From Paenibacillus campinasensis (lineage in GTDB: Bacteria > Bacillota > Bacilli > Paenibacillales > Paenibacillaceae): DNA of 43,880 bases. The DNA lies in NCBI RefSeq assembly GCF_002272015.1, contig NZ_NPBY01000098.1, positions 1 to 43,880 of the forward strand, given 5' to 3'. Below are positions 8,705 through 16,525 of this stretch, in pieces. The notes under the pieces were generated by a model. The model was not told the DNA's origin. It did not search any database and was given only the letters and a program-made list of their open reading frames with translations. How positions within the stretch are numbered: the first letter of the stretch is position 1; each line of letters begins with the position of its first letter. The position numbers and the translations under genes are program-made.

Positions 8705-8937
8705 TTCCTGAGTCGTGTTTTTTCAGGGGGCGGGTGTTGGAACACAGGGTCGGTGGAGCTACAGCTGCTTGCTTCATCGGCTCTGCGTTCGGGTATAGAT
8801 AGGAAGGATCTGAGGAGGCAAACCGCATAGCTGCTAGCGCCGTAGGCGTGTGGCAGGGGATTGCCCGACAGAACTAGTTAATCTCTGTTTGAAATCGTAC
8901 GGCGAGTGGACTCGTGTCGGGATAAGTCGAACGCGAG
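8705..8937 (+). other. glmM-glmS spacer, gene-free and GC-rich with potential structure
   Basis: No credible coding frame is present. The stretch contains several self-complementary blocks: AGCGCC-GTA-GGCG at about 8834-8848, GGGGATTGCCC at 8856-8866, and CGAGT-GG-ACTCG at 8902-8915, with a second competing pairing of ACTCG to CGAGT that reaches the glmS promoter. No clear T-tailed terminator for glmM was found. The function is unknown. Confidence 0.4.
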
Positions 8938-8966
8938 TTGCCAAACGAGATCCATGTGAATATAAT
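8938..8966 (+). promoter_or_regulatory. sigma-A promoter for glmS
   Basis: TTGCCA at 8938-8943, a 17-nt spacer and TATAAT at 8961-8966. The start site would be near 8973, about 50 nt before the ribozyme cleavage site. Confidence 0.8.
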
Positions 8967-9021
8967 ATAGAATGTCATTCAGGAATGGAAAGCGAGGGTA
9001 GTGAGGTAGATCACGAGTTAT

Positions 9022-9305
9022 ACAAGCGCCAGAGCTTGACGACCGCAGGTGCTTGGCATATCGTTTCTTGATCATCGGTTCAGGATGCGAAGACGGCCAG
9101 GGGGCGGATCAGCAAGCTGACGAGGTGGAGGTGTTCGGAATGTTCGGCGGGGACCTCCCGGTATTGCACCATAGCCGTAAGTCGGATACGGAAAATGAAT
9201 GGGCGACCGTTCACACAATGTTCCGGCAGGGTGCCAATCAATCATAAAACCATGGGTGTACGAACCAGAGCATGCGTAAAGACGGTGAAAGAAGAGTGCA
9301 TTCAT
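9022..9305 (+). ncRNA. glmS ribozyme (GlcN6P-activated self-cleaving riboswitch)
   Basis: The conserved core is readable in order: A|GCGCCAGAGCTTGAC, with the cleavage site between A9025 and G9026; AAGCTGACGAGGTGGAGG near 9114; TTCGGCGGGGACCTCCCGG near 9140; and the 3' element GACGGTGAAAGAAG near 9281. These match the B. subtilis glmS ribozyme core, but the first paired region carries a longer insert (about 60 nt between the GCGCCAGA strand and the GACGAGGTGGAGG strand). High glucosamine-6-phosphate would trigger cleavage and decay of the glmS mRNA. Confidence 0.93.
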
Positions 9306-9458
9306 GTATATTCAATAACTGACTGAGCCCGAGGGGTTTGGATTGTACGTTGACAATTGAATAATTCATCATTCTTCTTTCGACATACCGCACTTGGCGT
9401 CATGTTCAGGGGATCCACACCTCATCATATACGGAAACCCGAACGGAGGAATTATACA

Positions 9459-11291
9459 ATGTGTGGTATTGTTGGATATATTGGAACGCAGAAAACGCAA
9501 TCGGTGTTGCTTGAAGGTCTGAAGAAGCTGGAGTATCGTGGTTATGACTCTGCCGGAATTGCAGTCTTTACGAGTGAAGGGCTTCGTATTGCCAAGGCGA
9601 AGGGACGTCTGGCGAACCTAGAGCAAAGACTGGAAGAGGCGCCGCTGGTCGGAACAGCTGGAATTGGTCATACGCGCTGGGCTACGCATGGCAAGCCATC
9701 GGACGTTAACTCTCACCCGCATACGGACGAAAGTCAGAAGTTTTCGGTCGTTCATAACGGCATTATTGAAAATTATCTGGAGCTCAAGGAAGAGTTGATT
9801 AGCCAGGGGCATGAGTTTGTGTCCGAGACGGATACTGAAGTGATCTCTCACCTGATCGCTAGAGAATACGATGGAGACATTGTAAAAGCGGTTCAGAAGG
9901 CGATTACCCATATGAGAGGGGCTTTTGCGCTTGGTGTGCTGACAGAGTACGAGCCGGACAGACTGGTGGCTGTTCGACAAGCGAGCCCGCTTATTATCGG
10001 TATTGGCGAAGGGGAGAACTTTATCGGTTCCGATATCCCGGCCATTCTGAAATATACGCGCAATGTCTACATTCTGAACGATGGCGAGATGGCCTTGCTG
10101 ACAGCCGATGCTGTCGAACTGATGACGATCGAGGGGAATTTTATTTCTCGGGAAATGATCCGTGTCGATTGGGATGCCGTCACAGCGGAAAAAGGCGGTT
10201 TCGATCACTTCATGCTTAAGGAAATCCACGAACAGCCGAAGGCTTATCGGGATACGATGCTCGGACGCATTGATGCCAGCGGCAAAAAAGTAGTATTGCC
10301 GGAGCTGAAGCTGACGGAGGACCAGATCAAGAACATTCGCAACATCCAGATTGTCGCCTGTGGTACAGCGTACCATGCAGGGCTAGTGGGCCGCACGATC
10401 ATCGAGCAGCTGGTTCGCATTCCGGTGGAGACGGATGTAGCTTCCGAGTATCGCTATCGTTCGCCGATCGTGAACAAGGATACACTCGTGATCGTAGTCA
10501 GCCAATCCGGTGAGACAGCAGATACGCTGGCCGCTCTCCGTGAAGCTCAGGCCAACGGCGCACACGTGCTGGCCATCACCAACGTGGTGGGAAGCTCCAT
10601 TGCCCGTGATGCAGACGATGTGATCGCGACGCTGGCGGGTCCTGAAATCGCGGTAGCCTCGACCAAAGCGTATACTTCCCAGCTCATTGCTTTCAACCTG
10701 CTGGGCTTGTATCTGGCTCAGGTGCGCGGCACCCAGACACCGGAGCAGATCGCACACACGATCGCAGCGATGCAGGCGCTGCCGGAGCAGGTCGAATCGA
10801 TGCTGAAGCAGGCGGACGCCATCAAGAATTATGCCGAGCAGATCTCCAAGCATGAGCATCTGTTCTTCATCGGTCGTGGCCTGGATTATGCTGTGGCTCA
10901 GGAGGGCTCTCTGAAGCTGAAGGAGATTTCCTATATTCATTCCGAAGCATATGCTGCGGGTGAGCTGAAGCATGGTACCTTGGCGCTGATTGAGGACGGC
11001 ATTCCGGTCATTGCCCTGGCGACACAGGAAAGTGTGCTGGAGAAGACCGTTAGCAACATCAAGGAAGTGAAGGCACGCGGTGCTGACGTACTGGCCATCA
11101 CGTATGAAGAGCATGTTGCAAGCCTGCTGAAGTCTGTCGACCAAGCGTTTGCGATTCCGAAAACATTGCCGCTGCTCAGCCCGGCCTTGTCGGTTGTTGT
11201 ACTGCAGCTGCTGGCTTACTACGCTTCCTTGGCGCTCGGCCACGACGTGGATAAACCACGAAATCTGGCGAAGAGCGTGACGGTGGAGTAA
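9459..11291 (+). CDS. glmS: glutamine--fructose-6-phosphate aminotransferase (isomerizing) GlmS
   Basis: Makes glucosamine-6-phosphate from fructose-6-phosphate and glutamine, the first step of amino-sugar synthesis. The start is ATG 9459 (GGAGGA 8 nt upstream), so that Cys2 (MCGIVGYIG) becomes the N-terminal nucleophile of the glutaminase domain (residues 1-240). The frame is open upstream to 9357, but a longer N-terminus would block the nucleophile. Two SIS domains follow (about 285-420 and 455-600), with SQSGETADT and STKAYTSQ in the sugar-phosphate site, and the C-terminus ends in PRNLAKSVTVE as expected. The 610-aa length is normal. Expression is controlled by the ribozyme in its leader. 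Confidence 0.97.
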   Translation: MCGIVGYIGTQKTQSVLLEGLKKLEYRGYDSAGIAVFTSEGLRIAKAKGRLANLEQRLEEAPLVGTAGIGHTRWATHGKPSDVNSHPHTDESQKFSVVHNGIIENYLELKEELISQGHEFVSETDTEVISHLIAREYDGDIVKAVQKAITHMRGAFALGVLTEYEPDRLVAVRQASPLIIGIGEGENFIGSDIPAILKYTRNVYILNDGEMALLTADAVELMTIEGNFISREMIRVDWDAVTAEKGGFDHFMLKEIHEQPKAYRDTMLGRIDASGKKVVLPELKLTEDQIKNIRNIQIVACGTAYHAGLVGRTIIEQLVRIPVETDVASEYRYRSPIVNKDTLVIVVSQSGETADTLAALREAQANGAHVLAITNVVGSSIARDADDVIATLAGPEIAVASTKAYTSQLIAFNLLGLYLAQVRGTQTPEQIAHTIAAMQALPEQVESMLKQADAIKNYAEQISKHEHLFFIGRGLDYAVAQEGSLKLKEISYIHSEAYAAGELKHGTLALIEDGIPVIALATQESVLEKTVSNIKEVKARGADVLAITYEEHVASLLKSVDQAFAIPKTLPLLSPALSVVVLQLLAYYASLALGHDVDKPRNLAKSVTVE

Positions 11292-11372
11292 GTAGGGGTT
11301 ACGGGGTACGAAGGGGTTTGTCTTCATTAACGACTCCTGCATAGATAAAGTTAAGGTTCTTAAATAAAAAAT

Positions 11373-11418
11373 CCGAAGGTTTTTCCGGTACTTTTCCGGG
11401 AGGCCTTCGGTTTTTTTA
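11373..11418 (+). terminator. Rho-independent terminator after glmS
   Basis: CCGAAGG at 11373-11379 pairs with CCTTCGG at 11404-11410 around a loop that itself contains TTCCGG copies, followed by TTTTTTT. Confidence 0.85.
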
Positions 11419-11509
11419 TTGTCAAAAACGGAAACAATCCTAGCGATCCGTACCAGTGCACTCACAAATTCAATGAGAAATATCCATACGATGAGAGGTA
11501 CTAAAGGAA

Positions 11510-11518
11510 TGTTATAAT
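11510..11518 (+). promoter_or_regulatory. extended -10 promoter element before the hydrolase gene
   Basis: TGT-TATAAT (extended -10 type) at 11510-11518 without a good -35. The rest of the glmS-hydrolase gap (11419-11617) holds nothing else that I recognise. Confidence 0.4.
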
Positions 11519-11617
11519 GCTTCATCCGTTTCAGCAGTTTCAGTATTTACTAAAATAATTAAAAAGGGTAACATGGACTTGTAAGCGATCGGAGTTTCAT
11601 AAAGGGAGGGAATCTCT

Positions 11618-12421
11618 GTGAATAATGATTTGTTAGAAAAAGTAATGAGTAAGGACGGCTGTAATATCCATTATTGGATTTCAAATCAGGGGAAAGATTC
11701 ATGGCTAATATGGTTACATGGTGCCGGTGCTGATCACAAGATGTTTAATGAACAAATACCCGTGGTTGATAAGGCGTTCAATCTTTTGCTTTGGGATGCG
11801 AGGGGGCACGGTTTATCCAGACCCATGGGTGATAAATTTAGCATAAAATTATTGATGGAAGATCTAATAGAGATCATGAAGATAGAAGGAATAGAGAAGG
11901 CGACGTTTGTAGGTCAATCGATGGGTGGCAATACAGCACAAGAGATGGCATTTTATCATCCCCACAAAGTAGAGAAACTTGTACTGATTGATTGTACCTG
12001 CAATACAATGAAATTGACCGCGATGGAGAGGTTTTATTTATATTTAACACCGCTTATAACTCGGATGTATCCATGGAGCAACTTGGTTCATGCAAGTGTG
12101 AAGGCCAGTGCGTTACAACCGCATGTACAGGATTATTTACAGCAGACATTTAATCTTATAGGAAAAAAGGATTTTGTTAAAATATTTTTAGCCACTGCAG
12201 CCTGTCTTCATTACGAAGAGGGATATACAATAAATAAGCCTATTTTGCTTGTTTATGGCGAACATGATCAAACAGGGAATATTAAAAAAATTGCCCCTTC
12301 CTGGGCATCTAGCGAACCCAATTGTAGGCTGGTTGAAATAGCCAATGCAAGTCATTGTGCGAATCAGGATAATCCTTCGCAATTTAATACGAGCTTATGG
12401 GAATTTTTGAATGATCAATAG
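11618..12421 (+). CDS. alpha/beta-hydrolase fold protein
   Basis: Cytosolic hydrolase of unknown substrate, 267 aa. The oxyanion-hole motif WLHGAGADH is near residue 32. The nucleophile elbow GQSMGGN (Ser near residue 107) and the late NASHCANQDNP (catalytic His, C-terminal 25 residues) complete a plausible Ser-Asp-His triad; LLVYGEHDQ supplies the acid. The start is GTG 11618, with GGGAGGG 7 nt upstream. Base composition is clearly more AT-rich than the flanking glm genes. The next gene, a GbsR-like regulator, is 30 nt downstream, so the two are probably co-transcribed. No signal peptide is visible. Confidence 0.85.
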   Translation: MNNDLLEKVMSKDGCNIHYWISNQGKDSWLIWLHGAGADHKMFNEQIPVVDKAFNLLLWDARGHGLSRPMGDKFSIKLLMEDLIEIMKIEGIEKATFVGQSMGGNTAQEMAFYHPHKVEKLVLIDCTCNTMKLTAMERFYLYLTPLITRMYPWSNLVHASVKASALQPHVQDYLQQTFNLIGKKDFVKIFLATAACLHYEEGYTINKPILLVYGEHDQTGNIKKIAPSWASSEPNCRLVEIANASHCANQDNPSQFNTSLWEFLNDQ

Positions 12422-12451
12422 ATAAGTGTAGACAGGGAGGCAGATTCAGTC

Positions 12452-12925
12452 ATGGACGTTAAAGAACTGGAGTATGATGAAGAAAAACGAGCCTTTGTCG
12501 AAAAGCTGGGTGTTTATTATGAGGACCATGGGATTCCACGAATTGGTGGAAGAATTTTAGGATTATTATTAGTTTCGAATCAGCCTGTATCTGCGGAGCA
12601 AATGGCTAATCTTTTAAAGGTAAGCAGAGGGAGTGTATCGACTAACGTGAGACTCCTCGTCTCTATGGGGCTGTTAGAGAAAGTATCCGTTGTAGGTGAT
12701 CGAACAGACTATTATTCCGTCAGTGAATCCATATGGGATAATGCCATAAGAACGAGGATTGACGGTTTTAAAAACTTGCGAAAGATTGTAGAACAAGGTT
12801 TAAAGGCAGTCGAAGGGCAATCTAATGCGAATAAGAATTTTGCTGAAATGCTCCTTTGGGTCGATGGTATGATCTCTAGTCATGAAAAGTTGCTGTTTGT
12901 GTGGAGGCAGGAAATCAAGGATTGA
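12452..12925 (+). CDS. GbsR/MarR-family transcriptional regulator
   Basis: 157-aa winged-helix DNA-binding protein. The N-terminus (VEKLGVYYEDHGIPRIGGRI) and the helix-turn-helix (SAEQMANLLKVSRGSVSTNV, about residues 49-70) are typical of the GbsR family, whose founding member senses choline and represses glycine-betaine genes in B. subtilis. Here it follows an alpha/beta hydrolase rather than betaine genes, so the ligand is open. ATG 12452 has GGGAGG about 10 nt upstream. AT-rich like its neighbour. It may control the hydrolase operon, and the orphan opuAC at 17321 is a possible distant target (inference). Confidence 0.85.
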   Translation: MDVKELEYDEEKRAFVEKLGVYYEDHGIPRIGGRILGLLLVSNQPVSAEQMANLLKVSRGSVSTNVRLLVSMGLLEKVSVVGDRTDYYSVSESIWDNAIRTRIDGFKNLRKIVEQGLKAVEGQSNANKNFAEMLLWVDGMISSHEKLLFVWRQEIKD

Positions 12926-12952
12926 AGTAGGTAATAGGTTTACAATTAACCC

Positions 12953-12980
12953 CAATACCTTCGGTATTTTTGCTTTTTTA
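12953..12980 (+). terminator. short hairpin with T-tract after the GbsR-like gene
   Basis: AATACC-TTCG-GGTATT-type hairpin with a stable TTCG loop followed by TTTTGCTTTTTTA. Confidence 0.7.
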
Positions 12981-13043
12981 TGCTTTAGTCCGTAACCCTT
13001 TATCATTTCTGTGCGTTTAGTTATATAGGTAACATGGAGAGCT

Positions 13044-13097
13044 GGTGCCCAGGAGTTACGTGGCGTTAATGTCCCGATAGTCCAGTCTGGGCTTACA
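13044..13097 (+). other. self-complementary leader before the SurA-like gene
   Basis: GGTG-CCCAG at 13045-13054 can pair with CTGGG-CTTA-CACC at about 13085-13097, bracketing a 30-nt GC-balanced loop. It ends about 10 nt before the Shine-Dalgarno (GGAGG) of the next gene. The sequence does not match a riboswitch I know. Confidence 0.3.
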
Positions 13098-13121
13098 CCC
13101 TGGTAATGGAGGCATAAACCA

Positions 13122-13763
13122 ATGAAAAAAACGATGGTTGCTTTAGGACTTTTACTGACAGGAGCTCTTACATTTGGTGTAGTATCGTCTTCTGCAATTG
13201 ATCCACTTACATCAGAACTGAGCCGTATCAAAAGCAATACAGACCGTAATGAAAAGGTGGAGAAGAAGGTACTGGTCCAAGTCGGCCCCAAAGAAATTAC
13301 CAATACGGATGTATTAAACTACAAGGAGCTCAATAGTATTTCCCAATCAGTATCAAACGTTACCGACTCTGACATTCTTAAACATATGATTAAAGAAGAG
13401 TTATTCTTACAATTAGCCGAACAAGAAGGTGTATCCGCAACGTTAGAGGAAGGCAGACAAGAAGCAAACAAAATGAGGGACTTATTAAGTGAACAGCCCA
13501 AAGAAGTACAGGATACACACAAAATGTTAATTGAAGCATCGGGAGTCACCGAGGAAGAGCATTGGGAGAAAATTGCCCCAGGCCAGTATCAGAAGATCTT
13601 ATCGAGTCAAAATTTAGCTGAAAAGATATGGAATGAACATGCTTCTGCTCAAAAGGAACCAGCCGATCCCGCTACAGTTCTTCAAGAATTTAAAGACCAA
13701 CTGTTACAATCTTCAATTTCCAACGGTACCGTTAAATTTATTGACAAAAGCATCAGCCTTTAA
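13122..13763 (+). CDS. exported SurA-N-like protein without a PPIase domain
   Basis: 213-aa protein with a Sec signal peptide (MKKTMVALGLLLTGALTFGV, cleavage likely near SSSA-ID at about residue 27) and no lipobox Cys. Residues 48-120 resemble the N-terminal helical domain of SurA/PrsA-type chaperones (ITNTDVLNYKELN, then ILKHMIKEELFLQLAEQEGV). A charged helical C-terminal half follows (to EFKDQLLQSS). The parvulin domain that usually follows is absent. ATG 13122 has GGAGG 9 nt upstream. It is single, flanked by terminators. The function is not known; an extracytoplasmic folding helper is an inference. Confidence 0.7.
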   Translation: MKKTMVALGLLLTGALTFGVVSSSAIDPLTSELSRIKSNTDRNEKVEKKVLVQVGPKEITNTDVLNYKELNSISQSVSNVTDSDILKHMIKEELFLQLAEQEGVSATLEEGRQEANKMRDLLSEQPKEVQDTHKMLIEASGVTEEEHWEKIAPGQYQKILSSQNLAEKIWNEHASAQKEPADPATVLQEFKDQLLQSSISNGTVKFIDKSISL

Positions 13764-14004
13764 CGATGTAGAAGAATAAGAGTTTATACGGCGATTTGTT
13801 TCCGGAGTCTATCGGGAATAAATCGCCTATTTTGTTTTCAGGTTGTGCTGATCCACAATCCCTTTCCGGGTGCTTAGCGCCATGATCCCTTTTAATCAGG
13901 GAACTCAGAAACATGCTTTGACCCGTCCCTTGTTCCTCTTCCTCTAATCGCTCGCTAATCGCTCGTGAACCGCCCGCGAATGGCCCGCGAAATCGCTTGC
14001 TCAT
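13753..14004 (-). CDS. doubtful small hypothetical protein
   Basis: Possible 83-residue minus-strand frame starting MSKRFRGPFAGGSRAISERL with GGAGAG 8 nt upstream of the ATG at 14004. It is hydrophilic and charged at the start, rich in short repeats (the codons run through a small tandem repeat), and its 3' end crosses the terminator at 13790-13837. No domain is recognised. This stretch lies in the 568-nt gap between two plus-strand units; it could equally be non-coding. Confidence 0.22.
   Translation of the reverse strand: MSKRFRGPFAGGSRAISERLEEEEQGTGQSMFLSSLIKRDHGAKHPERDCGSAQPENKIGDLFPIDSGNKSPYKLLFFYIVKG
13790..13837 (+). terminator. Rho-independent terminator after the SurA-like gene
   Basis: GGCGATTT at 13790-13797 pairs with AAATCGCC at 13820-13827 around a 22-nt loop and is followed by TATTTTGTTTTC. 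Confidence 0.75.
13944..14001. repeat. short tandem repeats in the intergenic region
   Basis: CTAATCGCTCG occurs twice in tandem near 13944-13966, followed by CCGCCCGCGAA and GGCCCGCGAA and a third ATCGCTTGC copy. The repeats are short and imperfect. Confidence 0.5.
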
Positions 14005-14214
14005 GTCGCACTCTCCGCTGGCTTTGCCTCCTGAACGAAAGGGATAATCATGCAAGGAGGACAGGGGCCCTTCGATACGAACTTGCACTTATCAGACGAT
14101 ATATGCATACTGTTCGGCCGACTGAACGGATATGCTCCCTTACAATTGACAGTGAAATAATTAAGCCTGGTGCTTTATGAGGAGTTTTATTTTCGTTATC
14201 ATCAACAAAAATGG

Positions 14215-14244
14215 TTGCACATCGCCTTTCACTGTGTATATAAT
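14215..14244 (+). promoter_or_regulatory. sigma-A promoter of the YfzA-GntR-ABC operon
   Basis: TTGCAC at 14215-14220, an 18-nt spacer and TATAAT at 14239-14244. The predicted start site lies inside the adjacent palindrome. Confidence 0.75.
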
Positions 14245-14245
14245 G

Positions 14246-14264
14246 TGTATATAGTATATATACA
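14246..14264 (+). promoter_or_regulatory. palindromic operator, probably for the GntR regulator
   Basis: T-GTATATA-GTA-TATATAC-A is an 8-bp perfect inverted repeat with a 3-nt centre, directly after the -10 box. A further TGTGTATATA copy precedes it. The position would block initiation. The gene for a YtrA-type GntR repressor lies 390 nt downstream in the same operon, making autoregulation likely (inference). Confidence 0.65.
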
Positions 14265-14331
14265 TTATATAAGATCGAAAAGAAGGATATTCTAACATCA
14301 TGAAAGTGAAAGGTGAGGGGAGAGCGAGCCA

Positions 14332-14637
14332 ATGTCAGGAACAGAACAATCCGTTCAAGCCAGTCAAGTGAAGAAATGGCTGAGCATCATCGCTGTATTT
14401 ATCGTTTTTCAACTGATCTTTTTTGCCGTGGATGGTACATTCCTGGAGCCAAGGATCAATGATAGCAACAATTGGTTTGCCCAGTTGGGGCGGTGGATTC
14501 TGGACTCAAAACTGTTCACAGAATGGATTACGCCTTATAGCTATCCGTTTTTTAATATGTTCATGACCGTGCAAGTGATATCGATACTGGTTGTGGCTGT
14601 GCAGGACATAAAATCCGCTTGGATTTCCAAAACTTAA
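14332..14637 (+). CDS. small membrane protein, YfzA-like
   Basis: 101-aa integral membrane protein with two predicted helices (about residues 16-33, WLSIIAVFIVFQLIFFAVDG, and 70-90, FFNMFMTVQVISILVVAV). A loop with GTFLEPRIND resembles the YfzA-like family of Bacillales, whose role is unknown. The ATG at 14332 follows a purine-rich GGGGAGAG site. It is the first gene of an operon with a GntR regulator and a two-gene ABC transporter (9-15 nt gaps), so it may be an accessory part of that exporter (inference). Confidence 0.65.
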   Translation: MSGTEQSVQASQVKKWLSIIAVFIVFQLIFFAVDGTFLEPRINDSNNWFAQLGRWILDSKLFTEWITPYSYPFFNMFMTVQVISILVVAVQDIKSAWISKT

Positions 14638-14652
14638 AGAAGAGGGATGGGC

Positions 14653-15024
14653 ATGCAAATTGTTATATCGAACAGTTCCAAGGAGCCGATCTATGAGCAG
14701 ATTACGAATCAGATGAAGGCGCTCATTCTGGGAGGCGAATTGCAGGAAGGGACAGCCTTGCCCTCCATACGCCAGCTCGCGAAAGACTTGCAGATCAGTG
14801 TGATCACAACCAAACGGGCCTATGAGGAATTGGAGAAGGCAGGCTTCATCTACTCCATTGTCGGAAAGGGTTCCTTTGTCGCTGAACAGAACCTGGAGGT
14901 GATCCGGGAGAAGAAGCTGAAGGTTATTGAGGAGCAGCTGAGCGCGGTGATCACGAACAGCAGGGAGATCGGCTTGTCTCTGGATGAGCTGCAGCAATTA
15001 TTGAAGCTTTTATATGAGGAGTGA
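14653..15024 (+). CDS. GntR-family (YtrA subfamily) transcriptional regulator
   Basis: 123-aa repressor-type protein. The N-terminal winged helix-turn-helix runs over residues 5-75 (EPIYEQITNQMKALILGGEL, ALPSIRQLAKDL, TTKRAYEELEKAGFI, GKGSFVA). The C-terminal tail is a short helical dimerisation segment of about 45 residues, typical of the YtrA subfamily that is encoded with ABC transporters. I choose ATG 14653 because AGAGGG lies 6 nt upstream; ATG 14647 would leave no spacing. The ABC ATPase follows after 6 nt. Likely autorepressor at the palindrome 14246-14264. Confidence 0.9.
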   Translation: MQIVISNSSKEPIYEQITNQMKALILGGELQEGTALPSIRQLAKDLQISVITTKRAYEELEKAGFIYSIVGKGSFVAEQNLEVIREKKLKVIEEQLSAVITNSREIGLSLDELQQLLKLLYEE

Positions 15025-15030
15025 GACGGG

Positions 15031-15897
15031 ATGGAGCATGTTATTGAATTGATCAATGTAAGCAAAACGTTTAAAGGATTTTCCGTTCATAATATGAATC
15101 TCGAAGTGAAGCAAGGGTATGTGACGGGATTTATCGGAGCCAATGGCGCCGGCAAATCGACCACGATCAAAATGATCATGAACCTGCTCAGGCCTGATGC
15201 TGGAGAGATCCGGATATTCGGTCTGGACTACAAGACGCATGAGAAGGCGATCAAGGAGCGCATCGGGTTTGTATATGATGGCAATGTATTTTTTGAAGGG
15301 CTGAACTTGAAAGATATCAAGCGGATCGTGGGCCCTGCGTACAAGCGCTGGGACGATACGCTCTTCGAACGCTATGTGGAACAATTCGAATTGCCGCTGG
15401 GCAAAGCGATCAAGACCTTCTCCAAAGGGATGCAAATGAAGGCGTCGCTTGCGATCGCGTTGTCCCATCATGCGGAGCTGATCATTATGGATGAGCCGAC
15501 AGCAGGGCTTGACCCCATTTTTCGCCGGGAACTGCTCGACTTGTTGCAAGAATTAATGCTGGATGGCAACCGAACGATCTTCTTTTCGACGCATATTACA
15601 ACAGATCTGGATCGGATTGCGGATTACATCGCTTTGATCCAGAAGGGGAAGCTTGTCTTCAATCAAACGATTCACGACGTTGCTGAGAACTATGCGCTCG
15701 TGAAAGGAACAACGGATCTGCTGGACAAGGATACGGAGCGGGCGTTTGTTCACATACATCGTGCGCCGACAGGCTTTGTGGCATTAACGGATAACGTTAA
15801 GGAAGTGGAGCATATTTTCGGGGGAGCGGTTGTGACGGAACGGGCGTCTTTGGAGGACATTATGTACTATATGAAAGGAAGAGAAAGCTATGTTTAA
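15031..15897 (+). CDS. ABC transporter ATP-binding protein (YtrB-like)
   Basis: 288-aa nucleotide-binding subunit of an exporter. Walker A GANGAGKST near residues 35-43, a weakly conserved signature FSKGMQMK, Walker B LIIMDEP with the D-loop GLDP, and the H-loop FFSTHITTD are all visible. The C-terminal 70 residues form a family-specific extension. ATG 15031 has GAGTGAGACGG upstream. It overlaps the permease gene by 8 nt. The substrate cannot be told; related YtrA-controlled systems respond to cell-wall antibiotics. Confidence 0.92.
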   Translation: MEHVIELINVSKTFKGFSVHNMNLEVKQGYVTGFIGANGAGKSTTIKMIMNLLRPDAGEIRIFGLDYKTHEKAIKERIGFVYDGNVFFEGLNLKDIKRIVGPAYKRWDDTLFERYVEQFELPLGKAIKTFSKGMQMKASLAIALSHHAELIIMDEPTAGLDPIFRRELLDLLQELMLDGNRTIFFSTHITTDLDRIADYIALIQKGKLVFNQTIHDVAENYALVKGTTDLLDKDTERAFVHIHRAPTGFVALTDNVKEVEHIFGGAVVTERASLEDIMYYMKGRESYV

Positions 15898-16495
15898 TTT
15901 GATTCGGCGCGATGTGATTTTGCAGAAGAGGCATCTTTTAATCTTCTTACCTTTTATTATCTTTTTTATCCTTATGAGCAAGGACCCCTTCTTCATTTTT
16001 CTCGTTGCCAGCGTCTTCATTCCCTTTAATACGTATGCCTATGATGAAAGGGCAGAGACGAATATCCTGCTGAATTCCTTGCCTTACACCCGCACGGAAA
16101 TTATCGCAGCGCGTTATCTGGGTGCGATTGTGTATATGCTGCTTTCCATCGTTCTGACCAGCTTGGCATTATTCATATTCAACAAACCGTTTACACTGAC
16201 GGATATCGCGATTGGCGCAGGGCTGTTTATCGTGTTTGCGGCCTTTACCTTCCCGCTGTTCTATATCTTTAAACCGGGGCATATTACATCGGCGGTTCTT
16301 ATTGGTTTTATCGTTCTGGTAGGGGTGGGCCCTTATGTTGCAAACCTTATCGCCGAGCATGTAACGGCGGTCACTGATTTTCTCCTTAGCTTGTCTATGC
16401 CGGCTTTATATACGGGAGCGACGATCGTGATCATCGGCATTTATGCCGTATCTTGGGCCATTACGACGACGATTTACCAGCGAAAAGCATTCTAA
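15890..16495 (+). CDS. ABC-2 type transporter permease
   Basis: 201-aa membrane subunit with about six hydrophobic helices (for example LLIFLPFIIFFILM near residue 18, ILVAVQ-type stretches near 85, 115 and 140, and the last near 175). The YDERAETNILLNSLPYTR loop between helices 2 and 3 is typical of ABC-2 permeases. The start overlaps the ATPase gene by 8 nt, so the two proteins are translated together. A weak AGCAT/ATGCT hairpin with a T-tract straddles the stop codon and may end the operon. Confidence 0.88.
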   Translation: MFNLIRRDVILQKRHLLIFLPFIIFFILMSKDPFFIFLVASVFIPFNTYAYDERAETNILLNSLPYTRTEIIAARYLGAIVYMLLSIVLTSLALFIFNKPFTLTDIAIGAGLFIVFAAFTFPLFYIFKPGHITSAVLIGFIVLVGVGPYVANLIAEHVTAVTDFLLSLSMPALYTGATIVIIGIYAVSWAITTTIYQRKAF

Positions 16496-16525
16496 GAACG
16501 ATGCTGTTTTTCCTTAATCTTAATA

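Noticed and set aside
9072..9305. 77-codon minus-strand frame
   Set aside because: It lies on the glmS ribozyme, whose conserved core explains the sequence.
10383..11525. 380-codon minus-strand frame with a hydrophobic N-terminus at 11420-11525
   Set aside because: Most of it is antisense to glmS and it crosses the glmS terminator. No ribosome site precedes its first ATG.
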